A stretch of DNA of 64,000 nt, taken from Marivirga tractuosa DSM 4126 (GTDB lineage: Bacteria; Bacteroidota; Bacteroidia; Cytophagales; Cyclobacteriaceae). The notes beneath the pieces are model-generated. The model saw only the letters and a program-made list of their open reading frames with translations, made no database searches and was not told where the DNA came from. The stretch is taken from positions 2,511,001 to 2,575,000 of the forward strand of contig NC_014759.1 of assembly GCF_000183425.1 (NCBI RefSeq), given 5' to 3'. Positions 7,840-17,402 of this stretch are shown piece by piece. A program made the translations under genes and the position numbers. Numbering within the stretch: the first letter of the stretch is position 1; every line of letters starts with the position of its first letter.

Positions 7840-9030
7840 TTATTTCACCTTTTCACATATCAACAGAGCTTTCTCTTCTCCTTTCATAGTGGTAGCAAAA
7901 AGATAATGCTCCCCGCCATCTTTCAAACCCAACTTCTTCTTCAACTGCGCAATAGGCATAGGAAAATTTCGGCTAGCTAAATTGGCTTTCATTTCAGGTA
8001 AATATTTTTTCAGCTCCTTTTTTTGCACTGGAATCTGATTTTCTATTTTGAAAACCCTGCCCGGAAAATCTTTTTTAATTTCCTGGCAAGTAAATAGATG
8101 AGTATTGGGATGTAGCTTCGAAAGTTGAAATTTTTGAGCCAATTGTTTGAATAACCCTGCTTTCATCATAACTGGAGAAGGTTCGTATAAAAATTGTTGA
8201 GGTATTCCGATCTTGATGGAGCTTTCCTCTTCTTTTAGTTTATCCCCGTTAAATGAGAAAATAGGCTTTCCTTCATCCGATAATTGAACTGTATGAATTT
8301 CCGGATATTCAACTGCTTCTTTATTTAAAATATAAAGTAATTCCTTTACTTCGCCTTGCCATTCGATGATGTAAACCGATTTAACTTTACTTTCAAGTTC
8401 AGCTATTGCTCGGCTAATGTCCTGCATTGGCGCAGCTTTTACCAAGATGTTTTGTGCTTTTTCGAAAATTAGCGGCAAAAGCTCTACTAAGTTTGGGCTG
8501 CAATCTTCCCATAAAAAAACTTTCTGGTTACGATCTCCTCTTCTAGCAGGATCAAGGTAAATCCAATCAAGACGGTCTGAGATGGAGGAGAGAAATTGCT
8601 CTGAACTTATATTGTGAACAGAAATATCAGCCCCTAGTTCCTGAAAATTATTTTCAGCTAAATCACATAAGTTTTGCTGCTGTTCTACATAATGCCTTTT
8701 GGCAAAATTTTGGGATAGATAGTAGGTGTCAATTCCAAAACCACCCGTTAAATCCGCAAAACTACTTCCTGAAATTAGATTTGCTTTGTACTTTGCGGTA
8801 GCCTCAGAGCTGCATTGCTCTAAAGACAGTTTGGGTGGGAACCAAACTTTTTCAGAATACCATTCTGGTAATTTCGTCTTTGCTTTTTGTCTGGCCGCAA
8901 TTTGTAAAGCAAGCTCTTTTAAAGGTAAACTAGGAAATTGCTTTTGCTTTAAAACCAATTGAGCAGGATTATCCTGCTCATGGTCTTTTATAAATTTCCA
9001 GTATTCTTCGTTTTTAACGTTCAATTCCAT
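7840..9030 (-). CDS. Class I SAM-dependent methyltransferase with THUMP-like domain
   Basis: 396 residues. The N-terminal ~90 residues are helical (ELALQIAARQKAKTKLPEW). The Rossmann methyltransferase core follows, with the SAM-binding FADLTGGFGIDTYYLS (near 91) and the active-site-like LDWIYLDPARRG (near 155). The C-terminal part (EPSPVMMKAGLFKQLA.., ending HYLFATTMKGEEKALLICEK) matches the THUMP-like domain of this Bacteroidota family. The family is thought to modify RNA but its substrate is not established. The start overlaps the end of asd by 17 bases, so the two form an operon with asd first. Confidence 0.85.
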   Translation of the reverse strand: MELNVKNEEYWKFIKDHEQDNPAQLVLKQKQFPSLPLKELALQIAARQKAKTKLPEWYSEKVWFPPKLSLEQCSSEATAKYKANLISGSSFADLTGGFGIDTYYLSQNFAKRHYVEQQQNLCDLAENNFQELGADISVHNISSEQFLSSISDRLDWIYLDPARRGDRNQKVFLWEDCSPNLVELLPLIFEKAQNILVKAAPMQDISRAIAELESKVKSVYIIEWQGEVKELLYILNKEAVEYPEIHTVQLSDEGKPIFSFNGDKLKEEESSIKIGIPQQFLYEPSPVMMKAGLFKQLAQKFQLSKLHPNTHLFTCQEIKKDFPGRVFKIENQIPVQKKELKKYLPEMKANLASRNFPMPIAQLKKKLGLKDGGEHYLFATTMKGEEKALLICEKVK

Positions 9031-10024
9031 AAGGATGAACTAAGCTGTGCTCAATCATATATTCTGCAATCTGTACGGCATTGGTGGCGGCTCCTTTCCG
9101 GAGGTTATCCGCAACTATCCACATATTTAAGGTATTAGCAGCCGATTCGTCTCTTCTGATTCTACCAACAAAAACCTCGTCTTTTCCATGTGCATTCAAT
9201 GGTAATGGATAAAGGTTATTTTTTGGATCATCTTGCAATACTACTCCCGGAGTATTGGCTAGAATTTCTTTTACTTCTGCGACATCAAAATCATTTTCAA
9301 AGGTAACATTGACAGATTCGGAATGTCCGCCCATTACCGGTAAACGAACACATGTGGCGGAAAGCCCAATGGAATTATCACTAAAGATTTTCTTGGTTTC
9401 GTTTACCATTTTCATTTCCTCTTTGGTGTAATCATTTTCCATGAACACATCTATATGAGGTAATGCATTCATATCAATTGGGTGTGGATACACTTTCTCA
9501 CCTACTTTTCCAGCTCTTTCATCCATTAATTGGTCAACCGCTGCCTTTCCCGTTCCAGTGACGGATTGATAAGTGGAAACCACAATGCGTTGCATTTTAT
9601 ATTTTTTATGCAAAGGAGCTAAAGCCATGACCATCTGAATGGTAGAGCAATTTGGATTAGCGATAATTCTATGGTCAATTTTCAATTCATGACCATTAAT
9701 TTCTGGCACAATCAATTTGATGCGGTCATTCATTCTCCAGGCCGAGCTGTTGTCTATTACCACAGTCCCAATTTCTTCGAATTTTGGAGCCCACTCCAAA
9801 GAGGTATTACCTCCGGCAGAAAATAAAGCTAAGTCAGGTTTGGCTTCCACGGCTTCTTCCAAAGTGATAACGGTATATTCCTTACCCTTAAAGCTCATTT
9901 TCTTACCCGCAGAACGAGCAGAAGCTACTAAGAGTAATTCATCAAATTGGACATTTCTTTCATCCAAAACCTTTAACATTTCACCACCCACTAAGCCAGT
10001 GGCGCCTACAACAGCTATTTTCAT
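9014..10024 (-). CDS. asd: Aspartate-semialdehyde dehydrogenase
   Basis: 336 residues. It converts aspartyl phosphate to aspartate semialdehyde using NADPH, the branch point to lysine/diaminopimelate, methionine and threonine. The N-terminal nucleotide-binding loop is VGATGLVGGEML (residues 5-16), the active-site Cys lies in ANPNCSTIQ (near 129), and STYQSVTGTGKAAVDQL and the VRLPVMGGHSESV segment with the active-site His are intact. It is the first gene of a two-gene operon with the methyltransferase downstream. lysA, a later step of the same pathway, is in this window at 36-37 kb. Confidence 0.96.
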   Translation of the reverse strand: MKIAVVGATGLVGGEMLKVLDERNVQFDELLLVASARSAGKKMSFKGKEYTVITLEEAVEAKPDLALFSAGGNTSLEWAPKFEEIGTVVIDNSSAWRMNDRIKLIVPEINGHELKIDHRIIANPNCSTIQMVMALAPLHKKYKMQRIVVSTYQSVTGTGKAAVDQLMDERAGKVGEKVYPHPIDMNALPHIDVFMENDYTKEEMKMVNETKKIFSDNSIGLSATCVRLPVMGGHSESVNVTFENDFDVAEVKEILANTPGVVLQDDPKNNLYPLPLNAHGKDEVFVGRIRRDESAANTLNMWIVADNLRKGAATNAVQIAEYMIEHSLVHPYGIER

Positions 10025-10130
10025 GTGTATATCTTTTTAATCCCTATTACAATTTAGCTCAGAAATTTGTTTCGTTTTATGATTTAGAGGCAAAAATAGT
10101 ATATTTGAAACAGAACCAAGCCAAAACCTG

Positions 10131-13100
10131 ATGATAAAAAACTTACTGACCCTGAGTCTTTTATTTTTCTGTTCATATTTCAACCTGAACGCCCAATTAC
10201 TCCAAGATGATTTTTCGGATGGTGATTTTAATAATAATCCTGAATGGACAGGAGATACCAATGATTTTATTGTAAATGAATCCTTTCGATTACAACTGAA
10301 TTTTGAAGAAGATTCATTAAGACCGGCTCATTTATCCACATTAGCAGAAAACGGAAAACTCGATGAAAAAGAATGGCGTTTTGATGTGAGTTTGGATTTC
10401 AGTCCTTCCAATTCTAATAAAGTGGAAATTTATTTAGCCAGTACCACTTCCGATTTACGGGATTTTGAAAATGAAGGGAGCATTCAAGAAGGGTACTATT
10501 TGGAAATTGGAGAAAACGGAAGTGATGATGGTATCAGTCTATTTTATAGAAATGGAGATAACAAAACATTAATCTCTAGAGGAGGTGACGGAGATTTTGC
10601 CTCTGTTTTTGATGTTCGCATTCGTGTGAGAAGGGATGCAGATGCGAATTGGGAAATTGCAGTTGATCCAAACAAAGGTGAAAATTTCACTACAATTGCC
10701 GCTGGAAATGAAGCCAGCTTAAACGAACCAGGGTCTCTGGGTTTTATCTGTTATTTTACTTCCAGCAGAAGCACTAGTTTTTATTTTGATAATGTCTATT
10801 TGGGAGATTATGTTTTTGATACCATACCTCCGCAGATTTTGGAATATGAAATTTTAAGTGAAAATGAAATTCAGTTATTGTTTTCAGAGGAAATTGCAGA
10901 ATTATCAGCAATGGATATAAATAATTATGTTTTAAGCCCGAATGACATATCAGCCGCAAGCATTCAACATAAGGAGGATACTGTTTGGTTGCGATTTGAA
11001 AATGATTTTGAAAGTGGATTAGATTATAGTTTAGCCATTGAAAATATAAGCGATTTAGAAGGAAATGTATCTGAAAGCGATACCCTTGAGTTTTTCTACT
11101 TTATAGTCGAGCAGGCTGAAATTGGCGATGTCATCATTAGTGAATTTTTCCCAGATCCTACTCCAGTTTTGGGTTTACCGGATGAGGAATTTGTGGAAAT
11201 TTATAACCGCTCCGATAAGTTTATTGATTTAAATGATTGGGAAATCTCCGATAATACAAGCTCTACAGGAATTTTACCAGCTTATATTTTATATCCTGGT
11301 GAATATTTGATTTTAGCGCCTTCCTCAGCAGAAGAAAAATATGCAGCGTTTGGAGAGGTGTTAATTCCTTCATCCTGGAGAGCTCTGAATAATGGAGGAG
11401 ATAGTGTGACCATCTCAAATGCTAAAGGTGTGAAAATTGATAGATTGGGCTATAATTTAAGCTGGTATCAAGATGAAGAAAAATCGGAGGGAGGCTATTC
11501 TTTGGAAATCATAAATCCTGATTTAGCATGTTTTGACCAACAGAATTGGAAGGCTTCAGAAGCTACTCAGGGAGGAAGCCCGGGAAGCCAGAATAGCGTA
11601 TTAGATTTAGAATTTACCGGTAATGCTCCAGAGATCCTTTCAGTAATAGCAACTTCCTCCACTCAATTAGAATTACAATTTAATAAAAGCATGAATTCAA
11701 ATTCCTTATTGGATGCAGAGTATAATCTGACTCCTGGAAATGATATCTCAGAAGTTTTGGTGGAGGAAGCCGATAATTTAGTAAAATTGAATTTAGCGAG
11801 TGAGCTGGTGAATCAGATTAACTACGAACTCAATATTAGCGAAGTCGAAGATTGTCACGGAAATATTTCCACAAATCTATCTTCAAGCTTTTTATATGAT
11901 ATCCTACCACCACAACTGGATTCTTTACTATTCCTAGCCGATTCTCTATTGCTTTTAACCTTTAATGAGTCATTGGATACAGTAAGTGCAGAAAATACTG
12001 AAAACTATGCTTTATCTCCTCAAATTAATCTGCATGAGGCCAGGCTATGGAGTGAAAACCAAGTGGTCTTGATATGGGGAAATGATTGGATAGCTGGTTT
12101 TCCTTATAATTTAAAAATAGATGGGGTATCCGATTTATCGGGAAACCCAATATTTGATTTTCAAGAAGAGATTATTTTGGTAAGCCCTGCCAAGCCGGGT
12201 TTTAATGAACTCATCATCACAGAAATTATGGCCAATCCTAATCAGGATCAGGAACTGCCCAACAGACAATATTTGGAAATTTACAATTCGACTGATGAAT
12301 TATTGTCTCTTGTGGATGTAAAATATATGGATGAGCGAGATACTGTCTCATTAGGTTTGAATTATATTGAAGCTGGGGAGTATTTGCTCTTAGCCCCTAG
12401 TTCGGCTGTAGAAGATTTGAACCCTTATGCTCAAGTAATTGGTTTAAGCCCTTGGCCCAATCTGAATAATAGAGGAGATGATCTACAGTTAATAACCGAT
12501 GAGACCATTATCAATCAAGCCTTTTATAGTGATCAGTGGTATAAAGAAAATATTAAATATGATGAGGGAGGTTGGTCGTTGGAAATGGTTGATGTCCGAA
12601 ATCCGTGCTTGGGCATTTCGAATTGGAGAGCATCTATAGCCGATGCACAGGGGACGCCAGGAATGGAAAATTCGGTGACAGAAGAAAATATAGACCAATC
12701 TGGTCCTGAGCTGGAAAAAGCTTTTGCTCCTAATCCAAAAACAGTATTTGCCTATTTTAATGAGGTAATTGACATAACCCAAATTCGAAGAAATCAATTT
12801 CGTATCAGCCCTTCCATTCAAATTGAAAGCGCAGAAATGCTTGATTTGAGTTCAATAAAACTAACCCTTGCAGAAGAATTAAAAGTAAAAGTTCGCTACA
12901 GTTTAAATACTAATAATCTAACGGATTGTGTCGGAAATATTATTAATTCTAATGCTAATCAAGTGAATTTTGCTTTAGCAGAACTACCTCAACAGGGAGA
13001 TCTGGTATTGAATGAGGTGCTCTATGATCAAAAATCTGGTGGCGCAGATTTTATAGAATTGCTTAATATTTCTGATAAATATATTAATCTCAGCGGTTGG

Positions 13101-13811
13101 ACAGTAGAAGGTAATAGCGATGAAAATGTGATTCTGGAAAATGAAAATATAATCATTGCACCGGGACAATACTTGGCCTTAACACCTGATAAAACAAGTA
13201 TCATTAAAGATTATCCTACATCTCATAATGAGGGAAATATAGTAGAAGCCAACTTGCCTACATTGACTAATGGAGAAGGAATAGTGAGAATAACTTCAGC
13301 CAATAAAGAATTGGAGGAATATTTAGAATATTCAGATGACTTGCATTTGCCTTTTTTACGCACAGTGGATGGAGTTTCATTAGAAAGAATTCATCCCGAA
13401 GCGCCAATCAATGAAGCGGATTCATGGAACTCCGCTGCATCAGCGGTAGGTTATGCCACACCGGGTAAGGAAAATTCCCAACTGACGGATGAAAATACGA
13501 GTTTTGGAAATATTGAAGCCAATCCAAAAACCTTTGCGCATAATCAGCCCGGCAGAAATTTCACTTTAATCAATTACAGATTAGATGATGCTGGAACAAA
13601 AGCAACAGTAAAAATATTTGATATGAAAGGTACCATGGTTAATACCCTAGCTAATAATGAAACCCTCAGCAATACTGGTTTTTTCCGCTGGGATGGAGTA
13701 GATTTTGATGGCAGAAAAGTAAGAACTGGTTATTATATTATTTATTTTGAGCTTTTCACAGCGGAGGGAAATAAGAGGGTGGTGAAGGAACGAGTAGCTG
13801 TGGGGTTTTAG
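10131..13811 (+). CDS. Giant secreted lamin-tail-domain protein with FlgD-like C-terminus (T9SS-type)
   Basis: 1226 residues. MIKNLLTLSLLFFCSYFNLNAQ is a signal peptide. Residues ~23-230 form a lectin/laminin-G-like beta region (DDFSDGDFNNNPEWTGDT). Three lamin-tail domains follow, each starting with a II(S/T)E or LNE strand: near 331 (GDVIISEFFPDP), 690 (FNELIITEIMANP) and 956 (GDLVLNEVLYD), separated by Ig-like modules (VSESDTLEFF, SDLSGNPIF). The C-terminal ~75 residues (VKIFDMKGTMVNTLANNE..GYYIIYFELF) are a FlgD-like/T9SS sorting-type domain. It is likely exported to the cell surface; adhesion or nucleotide-pool binding roles are speculative. A partial promoter match, TATATTTG (10100-10107), lies 23 bases upstream of the ATG. 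It ends 5 bases before a dispersed repeat. Confidence 0.85.
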   Translation: MIKNLLTLSLLFFCSYFNLNAQLLQDDFSDGDFNNNPEWTGDTNDFIVNESFRLQLNFEEDSLRPAHLSTLAENGKLDEKEWRFDVSLDFSPSNSNKVEIYLASTTSDLRDFENEGSIQEGYYLEIGENGSDDGISLFYRNGDNKTLISRGGDGDFASVFDVRIRVRRDADANWEIAVDPNKGENFTTIAAGNEASLNEPGSLGFICYFTSSRSTSFYFDNVYLGDYVFDTIPPQILEYEILSENEIQLLFSEEIAELSAMDINNYVLSPNDISAASIQHKEDTVWLRFENDFESGLDYSLAIENISDLEGNVSESDTLEFFYFIVEQAEIGDVIISEFFPDPTPVLGLPDEEFVEIYNRSDKFIDLNDWEISDNTSSTGILPAYILYPGEYLILAPSSAEEKYAAFGEVLIPSSWRALNNGGDSVTISNAKGVKIDRLGYNLSWYQDEEKSEGGYSLEIINPDLACFDQQNWKASEATQGGSPGSQNSVLDLEFTGNAPEILSVIATSSTQLELQFNKSMNSNSLLDAEYNLTPGNDISEVLVEEADNLVKLNLASELVNQINYELNISEVEDCHGNISTNLSSSFLYDILPPQLDSLLFLADSLLLLTFNESLDTVSAENTENYALSPQINLHEARLWSENQVVLIWGNDWIAGFPYNLKIDGVSDLSGNPIFDFQEEIILVSPAKPGFNELIITEIMANPNQDQELPNRQYLEIYNSTDELLSLVDVKYMDERDTVSLGLNYIEAGEYLLLAPSSAVEDLNPYAQVIGLSPWPNLNNRGDDLQLITDETIINQAFYSDQWYKENIKYDEGGWSLEMVDVRNPCLGISNWRASIADAQGTPGMENSVTEENIDQSGPELEKAFAPNPKTVFAYFNEVIDITQIRRNQFRISPSIQIESAEMLDLSSIKLTLAEELKVKVRYSLNTNNLTDCVGNIINSNANQVNFALAELPQQGDLVLNEVLYDQKSGGADFIELLNISDKYINLSGWTVEGNSDENVILENENIIIAPGQYLALTPDKTSIIKDYPTSHNEGNIVEANLPTLTNGEGIVRITSANKELEEYLEYSDDLHLPFLRTVDGVSLERIHPEAPINEADSWNSAASAVGYATPGKENSQLTDENTSFGNIEANPKTFAHNQPGRNFTLINYRLDDAGTKATVKIFDMKGTMVNTLANNETLSNTGFFRWDGVDFDGRKVRTGYYIIYFELFTAEGNKRVVKERVAVGF

Positions 13812-13815
13812 ACCC

Positions 13816-13877
13816 AGCCCCTTAACCCCCAATGGGGGAAAATCGCTAGGAATTTCTCTGGTTTTTTAATTTGATAT
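13816..13877 (+). repeat. Left half of a dispersed GC-rich intergenic repeat
   Basis: The core AGCCCCTTAACCCCC-AA-TGGGGGAA is followed by TCGCTAGGAAT, CTCTGGTTTTTTAATT. The stretch at 23334-23396 aligns with it almost base for base (CCCCCTAGCCCC-GAAAGGGGGAA, then GCGCACTGAAAT, CTTTCGGTTTTTAATT). Both copies begin within 10 bases of a rightward stop codon. The CCCC/GGGG core can form a hairpin. Confidence 0.6.
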
Positions 13878-13935
13878 TGTTGTCTTGAGTTCAAAGAAGT
13901 ATTGATTTAAACTGAAATACAAAATTAAATCGGAG

Positions 13936-14097
13936 CGTCAGTCCTGCGAAGGCAGGAATCTTTTCTTATTGAAACGAAATTTCAATAAGCTTTTGTAAAG
14001 CAGAGACTTTATTATCTAAACAAACCCATGGATAGTTTCTTATTAATATCTAATCATAGATTAAAATGGATAGATTCCTGCCTTCGTAGAAATGACG
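13936..14097. repeat. MITE-like element with 25-bp terminal inverted repeats
   Basis: The arm at 13936-13960 (CGTCAGTCCTGCGAAGGCAG and GAATC) is complementary to 14073-14097 with three mismatches. Between them is a second perfect hairpin, CTTATTGAAA (13965-13974) with TTTCAATAAG (13980-13989). No coding frame is present. The 162-bp unit lies in the 349-bp spacer between the lamin-tail gene and a lipoprotein gene. The remainder of the spacer holds the GC-rich half repeat and nothing else recognised. Confidence 0.65.
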
Positions 14098-14160
14098 GAC
14101 AGTGAAAAATAATTAGACTAAGATAAATCATGTAGCAAGGACTTTTTGTTTTCGTACTGA

Positions 14161-14739
14161 TCATTCAACCACTTCACTCTCAATAGAAAAAATCACCTCA
14201 TCTTTCATGGCCATTTTTTGACGACCGTAGATTTTGTAAGAGTCTAAAACACTATAGTCTTCAGATTTTTTGAAGTTGATTTCAAAATTTCTTTCTGAAA
14301 CATAAAGTGCGTTATTTTCATGATAGCGGGCTTCCAGTTTGGTTACCGTACTATCACTGTCGAAGTATAAATATAAATACTCTATTCCTAAAGATGGTTT
14401 TTCAGTGGTATATCGCCAGATTTTTCCCTCGCTGGTCTGCTCCTCTGTAGCTTCATAAGCATCATATAAAGTAGGCTTATTGATGTCCGCTAATTTGAAA
14501 ACTTCCAATTCATTTTTCCAACCTATTGAATCGAATTCCATAGTGTCAGTCTCTTGTTTTCCATCTACTTCTATAGACTTTTCAATAGTCGGTTGTAGTT
14601 CAGTCAGTAATTGGGACTGTTTGTCAATTAAGCCATCCACATCATAATACTCATTGATGGGTTTTTCCCTTACTGCTGTTTCGCAAGCAAAAAAGGAAAC
14701 TATAATAATTGCAAAAAGAATACTGTTGAGGTTTTTCAT
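14161..14739 (-). CDS. Hypothetical lipoprotein
   Basis: 192 residues. MKNLNSILFAIIIVSFFACET is a lipoprotein signal (lipobox FFAC, Cys at 19). The mature part is acidic, with alternating helix and strand (YDVDGLIDKQSQLLTELQPT; later EYLYLYFDSDSTVTKLEARY and YKIYGRQKMAMKD, which look like antiparallel strands). No family is recognised. It lies 55 bases downstream of gpmI on the same strand, so it may share the gpmI transcript. Periplasmic or outer-membrane location is expected. Confidence 0.65.
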   Translation of the reverse strand: MKNLNSILFAIIIVSFFACETAVREKPINEYYDVDGLIDKQSQLLTELQPTIEKSIEVDGKQETDTMEFDSIGWKNELEVFKLADINKPTLYDAYEATEEQTSEGKIWRYTTEKPSLGIEYLYLYFDSDSTVTKLEARYHENNALYVSERNFEINFKKSEDYSVLDSYKIYGRQKMAMKDEVIFSIESEVVE

Positions 14740-14794
14740 ATTTTATAAATGAAAATTGAAAGGGATTTGTTTTTTCAAACCCCTTTTAGATTTA

Positions 14795-16315
14795 TTAATT
14801 GATCAGAATATCGCCCGTCATTTCTTTAGGGATTTCAACATCCATAATTTTTAAAATAGTAGGCGCTAAATCTCCTAATTTACCGTCTTTAATGGTGCCA
14901 TCAAAACCAGGGTCAACCAAAATACAAGGCACTAAGTTGGTCGTGTGAGCAGTATTTGGACTCCCGTCTTCATTCACCATATAATCGGAATTTCCGTGGT
15001 CAGCAATAACAATGGTTGCATAGCCATTTTCCATAGCTGCTTCAGTCACTAATTTAGCACAACTATCCACTGTTTCACAAGCTTTCACGGCTGCTTCGAA
15101 TACTCCGGTATGTCCCACCATATCAGGATTTGCAAAATTCAAGCAAACGAAATCAGCTTCTCCTTTTTTTAATTCAGGGATAATTTTATCACGAATGTCT
15201 CCTGCACTCATTTCGGGCTGTAAGTCATAAGTAGCCACCTTTGGTGATGGGCACATAATACGATTTTCCCCTTCAAATTCAGTCTCTCGACCACCGGAAA
15301 AGAAAAATGTTACGTGAGGATACTTTTCAGTTTCGGCAATTCTAATCTGCTTTTTACCGTTTTTTTCCAGCACCTCACCTAAAGTGTTGGTCAAATTATC
15401 TTTTTCAAAAAGCACTTTCACCCCTTTAAATGTATCATCATATTTAGTCATGGTAATATAATGCAGATCTAAAGGATGCATGTTTTGCTCATGGAATGCT
15501 TTTTGAGTTAAAGCTTGGGTTATCTCTCTACCTCTATCAGTTCTGAAATTAAAAGAGATGACTACATCCCCCTCTTCAATTTTTGCAATTGGCTCTCCGT
15601 TTTCTGTATTGATAATAGGTTTGATGAACTCATCCGTCACGTCTTCATCATAGGAAGCTTGAATAGCATCTGAAATGGACTCAGTTTGCTTTCCTTCGCC
15701 ATGAACCATCGCATCATAAGCTAATTTTACTCTTTCCCATCTGTTATCACGATCCATTGCATAGTAGCGACCTGTAACAGAAGCTATTTTGGCCCCAGTT
15801 TCTTTTGCATGCTTCTCTACATCTTCCAGATAAGCTTTGCCGCCATTTGGGTCAGTATCTCGTCCATCAGAAAAAGCATGTACAAATAACTCTTTTACGC
15901 CTTCTTCATGAGCTAAAGTCATTAAACCTTTCAAATGCCCGATATGAGAATGAACCCCACCATCAGATACTAAACCAATGAAATGGACTTTTTTATTATT
16001 TTGTTTGGCATAGCTCATCGCTTCTGACCAAACGGGGTTTTCTTTAATAGACTTTTCTTCTATTGCTTTATTGATTTTCACTAAATCCTGATAGACGATT
16101 CGACCGGCACCAATGTTCATGTGGCCTACTTCAGAATTTCCCATCTGTCCTTCGGGCAAGCCCACTGCCAGACCAGAGGCATCAAGTTTACTGTTTTTAT
16201 ATTTTCCATAGAGGCTATCCACGAAAGGCGTGTTAGCTTTGTCTATTGCAGAAACTTCTTTGTTGGTGGCTATGCCCCAGCCATCCAATATCATTAAGAT
16301 TACTTTTTTGTTCAT
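14795..16315 (-). CDS. gpmI: 2,3-bisphosphoglycerate-independent phosphoglycerate mutase
   Basis: 506 residues from the ATG at 16315; a frame-extending ATG at 16330 would overlap the restriction gene and adds five residues absent from the family. It interconverts 3- and 2-phosphoglycerate with two Mn ions. The visible metal and active-site motifs are ILDGWG (near 7), GNSEVGHMNIGAGR with the phosphorylated Ser (near 61), FSDGRDTDP, NFRTDRGREIT, NPDMVGHTG and ADHGNSDY plus AHTTNLVP near the end. Only one base separates its ATG from the stop of the restriction endonuclease gene upstream, which makes co-transcription and coupling likely; no other good start context is visible. Confidence 0.96.
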   Translation of the reverse strand: MNKKVILMILDGWGIATNKEVSAIDKANTPFVDSLYGKYKNSKLDASGLAVGLPEGQMGNSEVGHMNIGAGRIVYQDLVKINKAIEEKSIKENPVWSEAMSYAKQNNKKVHFIGLVSDGGVHSHIGHLKGLMTLAHEEGVKELFVHAFSDGRDTDPNGGKAYLEDVEKHAKETGAKIASVTGRYYAMDRDNRWERVKLAYDAMVHGEGKQTESISDAIQASYDEDVTDEFIKPIINTENGEPIAKIEEGDVVISFNFRTDRGREITQALTQKAFHEQNMHPLDLHYITMTKYDDTFKGVKVLFEKDNLTNTLGEVLEKNGKKQIRIAETEKYPHVTFFFSGGRETEFEGENRIMCPSPKVATYDLQPEMSAGDIRDKIIPELKKGEADFVCLNFANPDMVGHTGVFEAAVKACETVDSCAKLVTEAAMENGYATIVIADHGNSDYMVNEDGSPNTAHTTNLVPCILVDPGFDGTIKDGKLGDLAPTILKIMDVEIPKEMTGDILIN

Positions 16316-16316
16316 G

Positions 16317-17399
16317 TTATTGTAGGTCATTATTTAAATAATCTGATTTCATTTGATGTAAAATCAATTCATAAGTGTCTAATTTACCCTTTAAAAGAAA
16401 ATTAGCATTAATTAATATTAATTCTATCCAATCATCAATTTTTGAATTTTCATTTGTTGGTGTGTTCCAAAATCCTGACAATTTTTCCTCATCAGTCTCA
16501 GTAATGTGATTAAAAACTGATTGAATATTGTTCAATAGGTTAAAATATATCTTGGGTATTTTTTTTAGTTTATGGTTTTTATATTTGAAATCCTTTTTTC
16601 CGCCTGCAGTAAAAACATCCCTCAAATTAGGACAAACGATTGACTTTTCTTTAACGAGCCAGATTGCAATTCGCGCAAATTTATCATTGCTATTACCAAA
16701 TATTTCAGGAAAATATATCATTGATTTTATCATCAATTCAGATTTGTGATCTTGCGATAAGTTTTTCCAAATATTGATGACAAAAGTTTTCGATGAGTCA
16801 TCATCTTCCCCTATCCACCATAAATCCTGACCAGGTTTCAATCTATTTTTATAATAATTAACAATAGGCTGAATAGGTTTGCTTTTCATTCTAATTTCAT
16901 CGTAAGGGATTTTAATTTTGTCAAAAATTGTTTTCCCCTCTTCAAGCTCCATATCGATCAAATATCTTGGAGAATGTGTAACTACCACCTCAGCTAAACA
17001 TTCTTCATATTTTCTAAATTTAAATTCTATTGGCTCTCCTAATTTTCCAAATAACATAAAAATTCTTTCCACATCCTCAACTCTTGTGGATTCCAGTACA
17101 CTATTTCCGGTCGTTTTCCAATGATTTTTAGTGGTAGTTTTAACCTCAACCCCAAAATATTTATTGGCAATTATATCGGGAAATTTTTGTCCTCCTATTA
17201 ATTCTATGGTGTTTTCAAATGCTGTCCCAATAGCATTTTTAGCCATTATTTCCTTTATGTACGGTTCCAATTTAATACCGCTTAATTTTTCAATCGAGTT
17301 TTTCGAATCTTTTGAAAGAACATTCAATTCATTTACAGTCTTTTCTAAGAGATGTTCGAAATCTTCCAGATTTGAATCAGAATTTAAAGAAATCACCAT
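16317..17399 (-). CDS. Type II restriction endonuclease, PD-(D/E)XK type (partner of the adjacent methyltransferase)
   Basis: 360 residues. The segment GGQKFPDIIANKYFGVEVKT (about 67-86) has the PD...E-X-K arrangement of the PD-(D/E)XK nuclease core, followed by a conserved-looking GNSVLESTRVEDVERIFML. The position, three bases after the cytosine methyltransferase gene and on the same strand, defines a type II restriction-modification pair. Target specificity cannot be read from the sequence. The gene is AT-rich and runs into gpmI with a one-base gap, suggesting that the RM pair was inserted ahead of gpmI. Confidence 0.8.
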   Translation of the reverse strand: MVISLNSDSNLEDFEHLLEKTVNELNVLSKDSKNSIEKLSGIKLEPYIKEIMAKNAIGTAFENTIELIGGQKFPDIIANKYFGVEVKTTTKNHWKTTGNSVLESTRVEDVERIFMLFGKLGEPIEFKFRKYEECLAEVVVTHSPRYLIDMELEEGKTIFDKIKIPYDEIRMKSKPIQPIVNYYKNRLKPGQDLWWIGEDDDSSKTFVINIWKNLSQDHKSELMIKSMIYFPEIFGNSNDKFARIAIWLVKEKSIVCPNLRDVFTAGGKKDFKYKNHKLKKIPKIYFNLLNNIQSVFNHITETDEEKLSGFWNTPTNENSKIDDWIELILINANFLLKGKLDTYELILHQMKSDYLNNDLQ

Positions 17400-17402
17400 G
17401 CC

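Noticed and set aside
13816..14097. A CRISPR-like or insertion sequence in the spacers
   Set aside because: The repeats are inverted and few, without regular spacers, and no transposase or cas gene lies near them.
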